From Alphaproteobacteria bacterium (GTDB lineage: Bacteria; Pseudomonadota; Alphaproteobacteria; Micropepsales; Micropepsaceae), in the NCBI GenBank assembly GCA_020852655.1, contig JADZAI010000106.1:95385-159384 (forward strand): a stretch of 64,000 nt of DNA, in the 5' to 3' direction. The notes below the pieces were generated by a model. That model did not search any database and was not told the origin of the DNA. It saw only the letters and a program-made list of their open reading frames with translations. Shown here one piece after another: positions 41,007 through 50,400 of the stretch; position 1 is the stretch's first letter; every line of letters begins with the position of its first letter. Made by a program: the position numbers and the translations under genes.

Positions 41007-41744
41007 TCAGGCGATCCGGACGGGCGGGGCGATCACGCCCCCGTCGCCGAGAATGACGGTACCGGACAGGGGCTCGACCCAGATCAGGTCGTCGACCACG
41101 GACGTGACACCCGGCGTGTTCTCGGCCGCGACCTTCGCCGCAAGGCGGGCGCGTTCGTCGAGGATCATGCCCGACAGCGTCACCTTGCCCTGATCCACCT
41201 CGACGCGGATCATGTCCTTGCCGCTCCAGGGCTGCTTTTCGAGTTCGGCCGACACCGCCTTGCGGATGGTGTCGTCCTGCACGTCGCGCGGCGCCGGTCC
41301 CGGCAGGGTGCCGGAAAGCGCCCGCAGCACGTCGGAACGCGCCAGTATGCCCAGCAGATTGGCGCCCTGCATCACGAGCACGCGCTTGATGTGCTTCTTC
41401 AGCATGAGGTCGATGGCCGCCACGAGGGGGGCGTCCGGCGGCAGGCTGACGACATGCTCGGTCATCACTTCGGCCACCTTCCGGCCGTGACTGCGGACAT
41501 ATTCGTCGGCAGACTGACCGGGCCCGGCGAAGAATTGCAGCCAGCGCGATCTGGTCCGCTCGGTCCCCAGTTCGTTGCGGCGCAGGAGGTCGCCTTCCGT
41601 CACCATTCCGATGGGTGCGCCGCGATCGTCCACGACGGGCAATCCGCTCACCCGGCGCGCAAGCATCGCCGCAATGGCCTCCCCGATCGTAGCGGTGGAA
41701 GCGACAGAGAGCACCGGGGCGGTCATCGCGTCCCTGACCAGCAT
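41007..41744 (-). CDS. CBS-pair and BON domain protein
   Basis: Encodes 245 residues. Two CBS motifs (about 7-60: MTAPVLSVASTATIGEAI; about 93-145: MTEHVVSLPPDAPLVAAIDLML) probably bind an adenine nucleotide; residues about 155-225 are a BON domain, which often binds phospholipid or a membrane. No signal peptide is seen. GGAGG precedes the ATG. It is divergent from the CbpA gene across 87 nt; such proteins are often induced by low oxygen or stress, which fits the neighbourhood. Confidence 0.88.
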   Translation of the reverse strand: MLVRDAMTAPVLSVASTATIGEAIAAMLARRVSGLPVVDDRGAPIGMVTEGDLLRRNELGTERTRSRWLQFFAGPGQSADEYVRSHGRKVAEVMTEHVVSLPPDAPLVAAIDLMLKKHIKRVLVMQGANLLGILARSDVLRALSGTLPGPAPRDVQDDTIRKAVSAELEKQPWSGKDMIRVEVDQGKVTLSGMILDERARLAAKVAAENTPGVTSVVDDLIWVEPLSGTVILGDGGVIAPPVRIA

Positions 41745-41831
41745 GTTATCCTCCTGCCTTGAAGTTGCTGTCTTGCACGATAGCGCAACCGGGTCTTAGA
41801 GCTAGATCAAACAGGCAGGCGCCGGCCTTGG

Positions 41832-42761
41832 ATGGACGACACCATGAAGGATCCCTACGAGACGCTCGGCGTATCCCGCACGGCCAGCGACCAGGCCGTC
41901 AAGGATGCCTTCAAGAAGCTGGCGCGCAAGCACCACCCCGACCTGCATCCCGGCGACAAGACGGCGGAGGAGACCTTCAAGTCGGTATCGGCCGCCTATG
42001 ACCTGCTGAAGGACAAGGAGCAGCGCCGCCGCTTCGATGCAGGCGAGATCGACGCAAGCGGGGCCGAGCGGCCCCAGCCGCGCTATTATCGAGACTTCGC
42101 GGACGGGCGGACGGCGGGCACCCATGCAGCGCAGGACGGCTTTGCCAGCGACGCCGACCTGGAGGATTTCCTGGCGCGCGCCTTCGGCGGGGCGCGGGGC
42201 GGCGGCGAGGCGGCGTTCCGGATGCGCGGCCAGGATGCGAGCTTCAGCGTCCAGGTGCCGTTTCTCGATGTCGCGAACGGCGCGACCCTGACGCTGACGC
42301 TGCCGCAGGGCCGGACGCTCGCCGTGACGGTGCCCGAGGGGAGCGAGGACCGCCAGACGATCCGCCTTGCGGGCCAGGGCATGCCGGGCCACGGCGGGGG
42401 TCCGCCGGGCGATGCCTATGTGGAACTGCATGTCCAGCCGCATGCCTTCTTCGAGCGGCGCGACGACAACATCCACGTCGACATTCCCGTGACGCTCAAG
42501 GAAGCGGTGCTGGGCGCGAAGATCGACGTGCCGACGATCGGCGGCCCCGTCACGCTGACAATCCCGAAAGGCTCGAACACCGGCAAGACGCTGCGCCTGC
42601 GCGACAAGGGCGTGCGCAACCGGAAGACCGGCATGCGCGGCCATCAGCTCGTCAAGCTGAAGGTCGTGCTGCCGGCCGGCGACGAGCCGGAGCTCGCCGC
42701 CTTTCTGGAAGGCTGGTCGCCCAGGAGCGGCGACACGCCGCGCAAGGAGATGCTGTCATGA
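41832..42761 (+). CDS. CbpA-like DnaJ co-chaperone
   Basis: A J-domain co-chaperone that stimulates DnaK. The 309 residues have the J-domain with HPD in ARKHHPDLHPG (about residue 36), a Gly/Phe-like linker (about 75-130) and two C-terminal substrate-binding domains (VQVPFLDVANGATLTLTLP; DIPVTLKEAVLGAKIDVPT). No zinc-finger cysteines are present, which separates it from DnaJ. The ATG at 41832 or the in-frame ATG at 41844 may be the true start. It overlaps the downstream modulator gene (ATGATG), which supports a CbpA-CbpM pair. Confidence 0.9.
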   Translation: MDDTMKDPYETLGVSRTASDQAVKDAFKKLARKHHPDLHPGDKTAEETFKSVSAAYDLLKDKEQRRRFDAGEIDASGAERPQPRYYRDFADGRTAGTHAAQDGFASDADLEDFLARAFGGARGGGEAAFRMRGQDASFSVQVPFLDVANGATLTLTLPQGRTLAVTVPEGSEDRQTIRLAGQGMPGHGGGPPGDAYVELHVQPHAFFERRDDNIHVDIPVTLKEAVLGAKIDVPTIGGPVTLTIPKGSNTGKTLRLRDKGVRNRKTGMRGHQLVKLKVVLPAGDEPELAAFLEGWSPRSGDTPRKEMLS

Positions 42762-43087
42762 TGGGCATCGACGAACTCGTGGGCGCGATCGCCGCGCTTC
42801 AGCGGCGCGACCTCGAAGCATGGATCGCCGAAGCGCTGGTGCAGCCGCGCACCGAACCCGGCGGCGCCGTGTTCTCCGAGGCCGACTGCGCGCGCGTGCG
42901 CCTGATCTGCACCCTGCATTACGATCTCGATGTCGAGTCCGGCTCGCTCCCGATCGTCCTGTCGCTGCTGGATCAACTTCATGAGAGCCGGGCCCGCCTC
43001 GCCTCGCTGGGCCGGGCCGTCGCGGCGCAGGACAGCGCCGTCCGCGAAGCCGTGCTCGCAGCCCTTTCGGTGCGCCGCGCGGATTGA
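42758..43087 (+). CDS. CbpM-like chaperone modulator
   Basis: Encodes 109 residues, MerR-type helical fold related to CbpM: VFSEADCARVRLICTLHYDLDVESGSLPIVLSLLDQLHESRARL. In E. coli CbpM binds and inhibits the CbpA J-domain. The assignment rests on size, this segment and the position directly behind CbpA with a start/stop overlap. Confidence 0.8.
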   Translation: MMGIDELVGAIAALQRRDLEAWIAEALVQPRTEPGGAVFSEADCARVRLICTLHYDLDVESGSLPIVLSLLDQLHESRARLASLGRAVAAQDSAVREAVLAALSVRRAD

Positions 43088-43174
43088 GCCGCGCGCGTAC
43101 GGAAGGTCTGCAACAATCGGCTCCGGAACGCGTTAACGGGGCAGCGCCCCCGGGGCGATCGCGGAGACCCGGCC

Positions 43175-43513
43175 ATGCTCACCGTCCTGACCCTTGCTGC
43201 GATCGTCAGCAACGCGGAGCTTTTGCGGGCCTGCGGGGCGCGAACCGAGGCCACGGCTTATGCGCCGGGCGCGGCTCAGACCGAGACGGCGACACGCTGC
43301 ACCGCCTATATCGAGGGTGTGCTGGGAGCCGGCCATGTCGATGCCGCCATGGGCCAGCCGCTCTACTGCGCCAAGGGAATCACGGCCGAAAAGGCGCGCC
43401 GGCTCTTCGTGGAACTGGCGCCCCTGGCGCCGGAGCAGATCGACAAGGAAGCGGCCGCCACGCTGATCGTGATCCTCGCGGGCAAGTATCCCGGCCCCGC
43501 CCGCCCCCGCTGA
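43175..43513 (+). CDS. Rap1a/Tai-like small secreted protein
   Basis: Encodes 112 residues. The N-terminus is short and hydrophobic, a possible signal (LTVLTLAAIVSNA). Three cysteines (LLRACG; TRCTAYIEGV; LYCAKGITAE) and the C-terminal AAATLIVILAGKYPG resemble the Rap1a/Tai immunity-protein domain, which is widespread in Alphaproteobacteria without any T6SS effector nearby. No effector gene is adjacent here, so an immunity role is not implied. Confidence 0.6.
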   Translation: MLTVLTLAAIVSNAELLRACGARTEATAYAPGAAQTETATRCTAYIEGVLGAGHVDAAMGQPLYCAKGITAEKARRLFVELAPLAPEQIDKEAAATLIVILAGKYPGPARPR

Positions 43514-43617
43514 AAAGGCCCGCGCCGCCTGCAAGCGGCATTCAGCCAAACCCGCCGGAGCATTCGCCCGCGCAAAGAGCGCGCGCGCACACGCACTTAG
43601 CGTGAGGCTGAGGATTT

Positions 43618-43878
43618 ATGTGCATGTTGTTCGACGCCTACAATTCCGTGGACGAGATCATGCGCCGCTACCCGGCGACGATCGCCGTGTTCCTGCGCCA
43701 CGGGTTCGGCTGCGTCGGATGCCCGGTGGCGCCGTTTCACACGGTGATCGACGCCGCCGCCGAACACGGCGCCGATCTCGACAGCTTTCTGGACGAACTC
43801 CTGTCCGCGGCGCGCGCCCCCGCTACTCCGCCTCCCCTTCCGACAGTAGAAAGAGGCGATGGGGATCGCGCACGGTGA
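43618..43878 (+). CDS. DUF1858 redox-disulfide protein
   Basis: Encodes 86 residues. The segment SVDEIMRRYPATIAVFLRHGFGCVGCPVAPFHTV is typical of DUF1858, with a CVGC pair (Cys32 and Cys35); members are often near hybrid-cluster protein, NO or nitrite metabolism genes and are thought to be redox-active. GAGGA precedes the ATG. Its last 56 nt overlap the convergent Crp/Fnr gene. The nearby nirK cluster fits a role in nitrogen-oxide metabolism, by inference. Confidence 0.85.
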   Translation: MCMLFDAYNSVDEIMRRYPATIAVFLRHGFGCVGCPVAPFHTVIDAAAEHGADLDSFLDELLSAARAPATPPPLPTVERGDGDRAR

Positions 43879-44524
43879 TTCGCTTGCGCGCGCTTTCCAC
43901 GATGCCCTTCTCCTCCCAGGCGCTCAGCGTACGACTGACGGTGTGCAGCGTGGTCCCGGTCATCTCGGCGATGTCCTGGCGGGTCAGCGGAAAGTCGATC
44001 TCGATGCCTTCCGGAGTCTTCCGCCCGGCCTGATTGACGAGGCGCAGGACGGCGTGGGCGATGCGCCGCTCGACCTGCTGGGTCGCCATTTCGCGCACCC
44101 GCGCGTGGCTCTCCTGAAGGCGCTGGCCGACCGCCTGGAGGGCATTCGCCGCCAGCACCGGCGCCCGAGCCACGAACGCGTCCCACTGGGACGACGGCCA
44201 CGCCAACGCCAGGCTGTCGACGGCAGCGATGGCGCTTGCCGGGTAATCGGGACGCCGCATCGCGCGGGCGATGCCGAACGGCTCTCCGGGGTTGATGTGG
44301 CGGACGATGATCTGCTGCCCGTCCGGTGTCGTCTGCACGACCTTCAGCCGCCCGTGCAGCAGGATGAAGAACTCCCGCGCCTCGTCGCCCTGCTCGAACG
44401 CCGCGGCGCCGGGGGCGAGCTGGCGCACCCGAGCAGACGCAAGGATGGTGTCGAGATCCGCCGGCGCCATGCTGGCGAAAATCTCAAGCCCTGAAATCAA
44501 CGATCGATCGAGCGCAGCGGCCAC
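43823..44524 (-). CDS. Crp/Fnr-family regulator, NnrR/Dnr-like
   Basis: Encodes 233 residues. The N-terminal cyclic-nucleotide-binding-fold domain (about 10-125; [10 protein letters not shown]) is followed by a dimerisation helix and a winged helix-turn-helix ([31 protein letters not shown], given here for its SR recognition core). No four-cysteine FNR iron-sulfur motif is present in the chosen protein, so it is likely of the NnrR/Dnr branch responding to NO, perhaps through heme. The start GTG 44524, preceded by GAGAGG, gives the family-typical [12 protein letters not shown]; an upstream GTG at 44593 would add 23 residues. It is divergent from nirK across a matching operator. Confidence 0.85.
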   Translation of the reverse strand: MAAALDRSLISGLEIFASMAPADLDTILASARVRQLAPGAAAFEQGDEAREFFILLHGRLKVVQTTPDGQQIIVRHINPGEPFGIARAMRRPDYPASAIAAVDSLALAWPSSQWDAFVARAPVLAANALQAVGQRLQESHARVREMATQQVERRIAHAVLRLVNQAGRKTPEGIEIDFPLTRQDIAEMTGTTLHTVSRTLSAWEEKGIVESARKRITVRDPHRLFLLSEGEAE

Positions 44525-44568
44525 GAAGCCTCTCAAGCAGATTCGCCGTTCGCGATTGTGCGCGCAGT

Positions 44569-44582
44569 TTGCGAGGGCACAA
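44569..44582. promoter_or_regulatory. NnrR-type operator upstream of nirK
   Basis: TTGCG-AGGG-CACAA. As I recall, TTGCG-N4-CACAA is the NnrR-controlled motif in Rhodobacter nir/nor promoters, and this is a full match. It lies 55 nt upstream of the nirK ATG and 44 nt from the regulator start, where it could activate nirK and also self-regulate. Confidence 0.7.
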
Positions 44583-44637
44583 AGAGAGCGCACGCGAATG
44601 GGTGTTCTTGATGCTCACATTCAAGGAGATGAACACC

Positions 44638-45726
44638 ATGATTACCCGCCGCGCAACGCTGATGGGCGCCGGCCTGGCCGCCTTGCTGGCGACCGCGCCT
44701 GCGCTGGCCCTGGACGAAGCCGAGAAGCTGGAACATGTGACCGTGGAACTCGTCGCGCCGCCCTTCGTACACCCGCACGAGCAGGCCACCAAGGCCAAGC
44801 CGAAGGTGATCGAGTTCCACATGCCGATCATCGAGAAGAAAGTGGTCGTCGACGACGAAGGAACCACCTTTCAGGCCATGACCTTCAACGGCTCGATGCC
44901 GGGGCCGACCATGGTCGTGCATGAAGGCGACTATGTGCAGCTCACGCTGGTCAATCTCGAGACCAACTCCATGCCGCACAATATCGACTTCCACGCGGCG
45001 ACCGGTGCGCTCGGCGGCGCCAAGCTGACCTTCGTCAATCCCGGCGAACAGGCGACGCTGCGCTTCAAGGCGACGCGGACCGGGGTATTCGTCTATCACT
45101 GCGCGCCGGAAGGCATGGTCGCCTGGCATGTCGTCTCGGGCATGAGCGGCGTTCTCATGGTGCTGCCCCGCGACGGTCTGAAGGATGCGCACGGCCGGCA
45201 CCTGCACTATGACCGCGTCTACACGGTCGGCGAAAACGATCTCTACATCCCCAAGGACGCGAACGGCGCCTACAAAAGCTACGAATCGCCCGGCGAGGCC
45301 TATGCCGACACGCTGGAGGTCATGCGCACGCTGACGCCGACCCATGTCGTCTTCAACGGCGCCAGGGGTGCGCTGACCGGTGAGCATGCGATGACCGCCA
45401 AGGTCGGCGAGACGGTGCTGTTCATCCATTCGCAGGCCAACCGCGACACCCGGCCCCATCTCATCGGCGGCCACGGCGACTGGGTGTGGGAGACCGGCAA
45501 GTTCGACAACCCGCCGCAGAAGGATCTGGAGACCTGGTTCATCCGCGGCGGCTCGGCGGGCGCGGCGCTCTATACCTTCCTCCAGCCGGGCGTCTACGCC
45601 TACGTGAACCACAATCTCATCGAGGCCAACGAGCTGGGCGCCGCGGCGCATGTGAAGGTCGAAGGCAAGTGGAATGACGACCTGATGAAGCAGATCAGCC
45701 CGCCCGGACCGATCGTCGCCCACTAA
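44638..45726 (+). CDS. nirK: Copper-containing nitrite reductase
   Basis: Reduces nitrite to NO in the periplasm, as a trimer. The 362 residues begin with a Tat-like signal ([13 protein letters not shown]). All copper ligands are present: type 1 His114, Cys155, His164, Met169; type 2 His119, His154 and His325 (YVNHN), with the catalytic Asp117 and His274 ([10 protein letters not shown]). ATG 44638 was chosen because AAGGAG lies 9 nt upstream; ATG 44629 would be too close to it. nirV and pseudoazurin follow on the same strand, and an NnrR-type box lies upstream. Confidence 0.97.
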   Translation: MITRRATLMGAGLAALLATAPALALDEAEKLEHVTVELVAPPFVHPHEQATKAKPKVIEFHMPIIEKKVVVDDEGTTFQAMTFNGSMPGPTMVVHEGDYVQLTLVNLETNSMPHNIDFHAATGALGGAKLTFVNPGEQATLRFKATRTGVFVYHCAPEGMVAWHVVSGMSGVLMVLPRDGLKDAHGRHLHYDRVYTVGENDLYIPKDANGAYKSYESPGEAYADTLEVMRTLTPTHVVFNGARGALTGEHAMTAKVGETVLFIHSQANRDTRPHLIGGHGDWVWETGKFDNPPQKDLETWFIRGGSAGAALYTFLQPGVYAYVNHNLIEANELGAAAHVKVEGKWNDDLMKQISPPGPIVAH

Positions 45727-45779
45727 ACAGCAAACGTAAGGAAAAGGAGGCCGCGATCGCAGGATCGCCGCACCCCAAG

Positions 45780-46607
45780 ATGGCGCACGCCGTCAAACTG
45801 GCCCTCGCCGCGATGCTCTCCCTTGGCGCCTATGCCGGGGAAGCATCCGAAAGCACCGACGCCGACACCACGCCGCTCGCGACCATTGCCGCCACACCCA
45901 TCGCCTACCGGCTGCCCGGCGAATTCGTGGCGGGCGACATGCCGGTCAACGGACCGGTAATCGAGCTGAAGCCAGCGCAGAGCTTCACCATCATGAAGCG
46001 TCAGGTGAGCGAAGCGGACTATGCCGCCTGCGTCGATGCCGGCGCCTGCCAGAAGCTGGCGGGAACGCCGGGACGGGCGGACGACCTGCCCGTCGTCGGC
46101 GTGAGCTGGCAGGACGCCGAGGCCTATGCTCGCTGGCTGTCGGTGCAGACGGGGCATCGCTATCGCCTGCCGACCGATGCCGAATGGGCGCTCGCGGCGG
46201 GCCCCGCCTATCGGCCCGACGCCCTCACCGACGTGGCCGATCCCAACGACCCGTCCAAGCGCTGGATCGCCGTCTATGAGGCGGAGTCCAAGGCGGAAGC
46301 GGTCGCCGAGCGGCGGCCCCAACCCTTCGGCACGTTCGGCACCAATGCGAGCGGCGTCATGGATGCGGGCGGCAATGTCTGGGAGTGGACGTCGGCCTGC
46401 TATACCCGCCAGGCGTGGGACGAGACCGCCGGCGCCTTCCGCCAGACGACCGAGAATTGCGGCGTCCGTGTCGTCGAGGGGCGGCATCGCACCTATATGG
46501 TCGTCTTCATCCGCGATCCGCGGGTCGGCGGCTGTGCCGTCGGACGGCCCCCCGCCAATCTCGGCTTCCGCCTCGTGCGCGACGACACGGCCGAGCCGTC
46601 GTCCTGA
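45780..46607 (+). CDS. nirV: NirV, formylglycine-generating-enzyme-like protein
   Basis: Encodes 275 residues with an N-terminal signal peptide (to about SLGAYAGEA) and an FGE-sulfatase superfamily domain: LPVVGVSWQDAEAYARWLS, YRLPTDAEWALAAG, GVMDAGGNVWEWTSACY, PPANLGFRLVRDD. The C-x4-C catalytic pair of true formylglycine-generating enzymes is missing, as is usual for NirV. It lies 53 nt after nirK, as in Rhodobacter-type clusters; its biochemical role is unknown. Compare the catalytic family member at 38356-39381. Confidence 0.9.
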   Translation: MAHAVKLALAAMLSLGAYAGEASESTDADTTPLATIAATPIAYRLPGEFVAGDMPVNGPVIELKPAQSFTIMKRQVSEADYAACVDAGACQKLAGTPGRADDLPVVGVSWQDAEAYARWLSVQTGHRYRLPTDAEWALAAGPAYRPDALTDVADPNDPSKRWIAVYEAESKAEAVAERRPQPFGTFGTNASGVMDAGGNVWEWTSACYTRQAWDETAGAFRQTTENCGVRVVEGRHRTYMVVFIRDPRVGGCAVGRPPANLGFRLVRDDTAEPSS

Positions 46608-46670
46608 TTTTTCGATCGACCCCGATCTGTCCCCGGCGCCCGTGACGGCGCCTCTGCAAGGAGTGTAGCC

Positions 46671-47105
46671 ATGCCTGCCCGTATTCGCCTCGCGTTCGCC
46701 ATCGCCGCCGGCCTCGCCTTGGCGGCGTCCGCCAGCGCCACGGAGTTCGAGGTGAAGATGCTGAACAAAGGCGCCGCCGGCCCCATGGTCTTCGAACCGG
46801 CGCTGACCCGCGTCGCGCCCGGCGACACCGTGCATTTCCGCGCGACCGACAAGAGCCACAATGCCGAGACGATCCCCGGCATGCTGCCCGACGGGGCGGA
46901 GGGCTTCGCCGGCGGCATGAACGAGGACGTCACCGTCACCTTCACACAGCCCGGCGTCTATGGCGTGAAGTGCAAGCCGCACTACGCCATGGGCATGGTG
47001 GCGGTTGTGGTGGTCGGCGACCCCGTCAATCTCGACGCGGCGAAGGCGGTCAAGCAGACGGGCAAGGCCAAGAGCGTGATCGAGCAGATCCTCGCCGGGC
47101 TCTGA
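46671..47105 (+). CDS. Pseudoazurin
   Basis: A periplasmic type 1 copper protein donating electrons to NirK. The 144 residues have a signal peptide ending in ASASA, the first ligand His63 in TDKSHNAET, and Cys101, His104 and Met109 in [11 protein letters not shown], the expected set. [14 protein letters not shown] is a family element. AAGGAG is well placed before the ATG. It follows nirV by 63 nt, so the three genes probably form an operon. It converges on an enoyl-CoA hydratase gene. Confidence 0.95.
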   Translation: MPARIRLAFAIAAGLALAASASATEFEVKMLNKGAAGPMVFEPALTRVAPGDTVHFRATDKSHNAETIPGMLPDGAEGFAGGMNEDVTVTFTQPGVYGVKCKPHYAMGMVAVVVVGDPVNLDAAKAVKQTGKAKSVIEQILAGL

Positions 47106-47112
47106 TCCGCCC

Positions 47113-47898
47113 TCAGCGGCCGAAGCGGGGCTCGCGGCGCTCGAAGAAGGCCGCGAGCCCTTCGCGGAAGTCGGCGGTCGCGGAGAGGGCAAGGAAGCCC
47201 GCGGCTTCAGCGTCGAGCTGGTCGTCGAGGGCGCTGTGCGTGGCACGCCATACCAGGCGCTTGAGCGAGGCCTGGGCGGCGGCCGGCCCCGCGGCGAGGC
47301 GGGCGGCGAGCGCGGCGGTCTCGGCGGCGAGATCGGCCCGCATGACGACACGGTTGACGAGGCCCGCCACGGCCGCCTGCTGCGCCGGCATCGGATCGCC
47401 CAGCATCAGCCATTCCAGCGCGCGGCGTTCGCCGAGCAGGCGCACCACCGACCACGTCGTACCGCCATCCGGGTTGGCGCCGATCTTCAGATAGGCGGGC
47501 GTGAAGACGGCGTCGTCGGCGGCGATCACAAAGTCGCAGGCGAGCGCGAGGGCGACGCCGCCGCCCGCGACCGGACCGTGGACCGACGCGACAACCGGGA
47601 CGGGCAGCGCGCGGATCGCCCGCGCCGCGGCGTGGAACGGCTCGATCAGCGCGCGCACCGCCTCCGGCGCCTTCTTGCCCGCGTCGTGGAAGCCCTTGAG
47701 GTCGCCGCCGGCCATGAAGGCCCGCCCTGCCCCCTTCAGCACCGCGACCTTGACCGATGCATCCGCGGCGACCACCGCCAGCGCCTCGACCAGCCGCTCG
47801 GCCAGCACACGGTCGATGGCGTTCAGCTTCGCCGGCCGGTTGAAGGTGATGTGCGCGACGTGCTGCGCGATCGCCAGGTCGAGGATGTCTTCGCTCAT
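47113..47898 (-). CDS. Enoyl-CoA hydratase/isomerase family protein
   Basis: A crotonase-fold protein of 261 residues. The CoA-binding GRAFMAGGDLKGF and oxyanion-hole VHGPVAGGGVALALACDFVIA are intact. The hydratase Glu of the first catalytic position is replaced (PAYLKIGANPDGG) while Asp is in the isomerase position, so an isomerase-like reaction is likely. It is the last gene of a four-gene acyl-CoA unit. Confidence 0.88.
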   Translation of the reverse strand: MSEDILDLAIAQHVAHITFNRPAKLNAIDRVLAERLVEALAVVAADASVKVAVLKGAGRAFMAGGDLKGFHDAGKKAPEAVRALIEPFHAAARAIRALPVPVVASVHGPVAGGGVALALACDFVIAADDAVFTPAYLKIGANPDGGTTWSVVRLLGERRALEWLMLGDPMPAQQAAVAGLVNRVVMRADLAAETAALAARLAAGPAAAQASLKRLVWRATHSALDDQLDAEAAGFLALSATADFREGLAAFFERREPRFGR

Positions 47899-47915
47899 CG
47901 CAATGCTCCTGTCGC

Positions 47916-48722
47916 CTAGCGGCCGCGGAAGCGCGGCTTGCGGCGGCCGAGATAGGCGTCGAGCCCTTCTTTGTGGTCCGCCGAGAAACTCGCCAGCGCG
48001 AACTGGTCGTTGTCCATGTGGCTGGCGAGATCGTCGAGCGCGTGGGTCAGGCGGTTGACCGTCAGCTTGGTCATGGCGACAGGCAGCGGCGGCTGCGCGG
48101 CGATCTTCGCGGCGAGCGCCATCGCGGCGTCGAACGTGCCGCCCGGCTCGGCCAGTTCCTCGACCAGGCCCCAGCGATGGGCCTCCTCGGCACCGATGCG
48201 CTGGTCGGCGAGGATCACGGCCTGCTTGGTGCGGGCGGGACCGATGAGCGGCAGCATGCGCGGGATGCTCTGCCAGCTCATGTTCATGCCGAGCGCGATC
48301 TCGGGCAGGCGCATATGGGCGTCGCGCGCCATCACGCGGAAGTCGAGCGCCACCGCCAGCGACACGCCGCCGCCGATGCAGAAGCCTTCGATGGCGCCGA
48401 TGGTGATCTGCTCCACCTCCTGCCAGGCGCGGGTGAGGCGCGGGCCAAGCTTGAGGTGACGGCGCAGGGCGCCCAGATCCAGGTCGCGGCGCGCGCGGCC
48501 CTCGGCGTCCTTCAGGTCGAAGCCGGCGCAGAAGGCTTTGGCGGCGCCGGCGAGCACGACGACCGAGGTGTCGCCGTCATCCTCGAAGCTCCGCGCCGTA
48601 TCGGTGAGGGCGCGTATCGCCTCGGGCGAGAGTGCGTTGACGCCGTCGCCGCGGTCGAAGCGCACCACCGCGATGCGCCCTTCCGGCCCGAGCCCCTTCT
48701 CGACCGTCACGATGCCTGCCAC
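47916..48722 (-). CDS. Enoyl-CoA hydratase/isomerase family protein
   Basis: A crotonase-fold protein of 268 residues, beginning with GTG 48722 after GGGGGA. It has AKAFCAGFDLKDA, an oxyanion hole at IEGFCIGGGVSLAVALDFRVMA and the catalytic-type Glu in MRLPEIALGMNMSW. It differs from the adjacent enzyme at the active site, so the two probably act on different intermediates of the same pathway. It lies 13 nt after the acyl-CoA synthetase. Confidence 0.88.
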   Translation of the reverse strand: MAGIVTVEKGLGPEGRIAVVRFDRGDGVNALSPEAIRALTDTARSFEDDGDTSVVVLAGAAKAFCAGFDLKDAEGRARRDLDLGALRRHLKLGPRLTRAWQEVEQITIGAIEGFCIGGGVSLAVALDFRVMARDAHMRLPEIALGMNMSWQSIPRMLPLIGPARTKQAVILADQRIGAEEAHRWGLVEELAEPGGTFDAAMALAAKIAAQPPLPVAMTKLTVNRLTHALDDLASHMDNDQFALASFSADHKEGLDAYLGRRKPRFRGR

Positions 48723-48735
48723 CGTACTATCCCCC

Positions 48736-50340
48736 CTAGAGTTTCTGCCGCCTGATCCGCATGCCGGCCTTCTCGCGATCCCAGGTATCGTCGGTCAGCC
48801 CGGCGGCGCGCAGTATATGCTTCTGGATCTTCTGCGTCGGCGTCTTGGGCAGCGCATCGACCACGCGGACATAGCGCGGCACCATGAAATGCGGCATGCG
48901 CGGCACCAGGAAGTCCAGCAGCTCCTTCGGATCGATGGTCTGCCCCGGCGTCGGGGCGACGACGCACATCACCTCCTCCTCGGTGAGTTCGCTCGGCACC
49001 GGCACGACGGCGACCTCGTTGACGGCGGGATGCGCGGCGATCTCGGCCTCGACCTCGAAGGACGAAATGTTCTCGCCGCGGCGGCGGATTGCATCCTTCA
49101 TGCGGTCGACGAAAAAATAGGTGCCGTCGGCATCGACACGGAAGGCATCGCCGGTGTGGAACCAGCCGTTGCGCCAGGCGGCGGCGGTGGCTTCCGGGTT
49201 CTTGTAGTAGCCGCTGTTCAGCGCCCACGGCGCATCCGTCCGAACGACCAGTTCTCCGACGCTCCCTTGCGGCACCTCGCAATCGTTTTCGTCGACCAGC
49301 CGCAGCGTCACGCCCTTGCGCGGCCGGCCGCACGAGCCGGTCGCGCTGGGGTTCACCTCCGAGACGAGCGGCGTCGATATCTCGGTCATGTTGTAGATGG
49401 TGTAGGTCTCGACCCCGAACCGCGCGGCGAAGGCCGGCGCGCCGTCTGTCAGGGGCACGATGATGGCCTTCTTAAGCGGATGGTCGCGGTCCTCGGGGCC
49501 GGGCGGCCGCTTGAGGATGAAATTCGCCATCGCGCCGAGCAGCATCACCGCCGTCGTGCCGGTTTCGCGTAACGCCGGCCAGAACTCTTCTGTGGAAAAC
49601 GACGACACGAGCGAAACCGAACCGCCGCGCGACAGCATCGCCATCACGCCGAAAGTGCCGCCGACATGGAACAGCGGCAGATTGCACATGAAGCGATCGT
49701 CAGCCGTCAGCATGGGGAAGCTCTCCACGCCGGAGGTGGCGTGGAGATGCGCATAGGACGACATCACGCCCTTCGACGCCCCCGTGGTGCCGGAGGTGTA
49801 GACGATCGACTGCATGTCCCACGGCTTTATGTCCGCCTCGGGCGGGCCGGCGGCGTCTGCACGATCGAGCATCGAGGCCGGAAGAACGCGAAGCGTGCGA
49901 ATGGGCGCAGGCGCGCCGAAGACGACTACGGTCTCGACCTCAGCGGTGTCGGTATCCTCCAGCAGCCGAGCCAGGCTCGCATGCGCGACCATGACTTTGG
50001 CGCCGGCATTGCGCAGGACATGCTCAAGCAAATGGCCTTTATAGGCCGTGTTGATCGGCACATAGACCGCACCGAGCCAGTTGATGGCGAACCAGACGCG
50101 GATGCAGTCGACGCCGTTCGGCATCCACACGACGACCTTGTCGCCATGCTTGACGCCCAGCGCGGCAAGGGCGGCGGCCGTCGCAGCGACGCGGTCGCGC
50201 ATCGCGCGATAGCTGACGCCGTCCTCGCTTTGGGCCTTGACGAAAATCTTTTCGGGTTGGGCTTCGGCCCATCTCTCCAGCAAAGGCCGCACGACGCACG
50301 CTTCCGAGGGCGGTATGCGCGTGTCGAAGGTGCTGATCAT
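48736..50340 (-). CDS. AMP-dependent acyl-CoA synthetase/ligase
   Basis: Activates a carboxylic acid with ATP and CoA. The 534 residues contain the ATP-binding SIVYTSGTTGASKGVMSS, the ANL-family GELVVRTDAPW and NGWFHTGDAFRVDADGTYFF, DRMKDAIRRRGENISSFEVE and the C-terminal catalytic Lys region LPKTPTQKIQKHIL. The substrate (fatty, aromatic or terpenoid acid) is unknown. GGAGG precedes the ATG. The operon context with two enoyl-CoA hydratases and an NTF2-like protein suggests degradation of a carboxylic compound. Confidence 0.92.
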   Translation of the reverse strand: MISTFDTRIPPSEACVVRPLLERWAEAQPEKIFVKAQSEDGVSYRAMRDRVAATAAALAALGVKHGDKVVVWMPNGVDCIRVWFAINWLGAVYVPINTAYKGHLLEHVLRNAGAKVMVAHASLARLLEDTDTAEVETVVVFGAPAPIRTLRVLPASMLDRADAAGPPEADIKPWDMQSIVYTSGTTGASKGVMSSYAHLHATSGVESFPMLTADDRFMCNLPLFHVGGTFGVMAMLSRGGSVSLVSSFSTEEFWPALRETGTTAVMLLGAMANFILKRPPGPEDRDHPLKKAIIVPLTDGAPAFAARFGVETYTIYNMTEISTPLVSEVNPSATGSCGRPRKGVTLRLVDENDCEVPQGSVGELVVRTDAPWALNSGYYKNPEATAAAWRNGWFHTGDAFRVDADGTYFFVDRMKDAIRRRGENISSFEVEAEIAAHPAVNEVAVVPVPSELTEEEVMCVVAPTPGQTIDPKELLDFLVPRMPHFMVPRYVRVVDALPKTPTQKIQKHILRAAGLTDDTWDREKAGMRIRRQKL

Positions 50341-50400
50341 GTGGGAACCTCCTGTCGGGCGCGCATGGCATAGCCGCGGCCGCCGAAAGCAACGAAAGGC

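Noticed and set aside
43175..43513. A type VI secretion immunity gene
   Set aside because: The Rap1a-like fold is suggested, but no effector or secretion genes are in the window.
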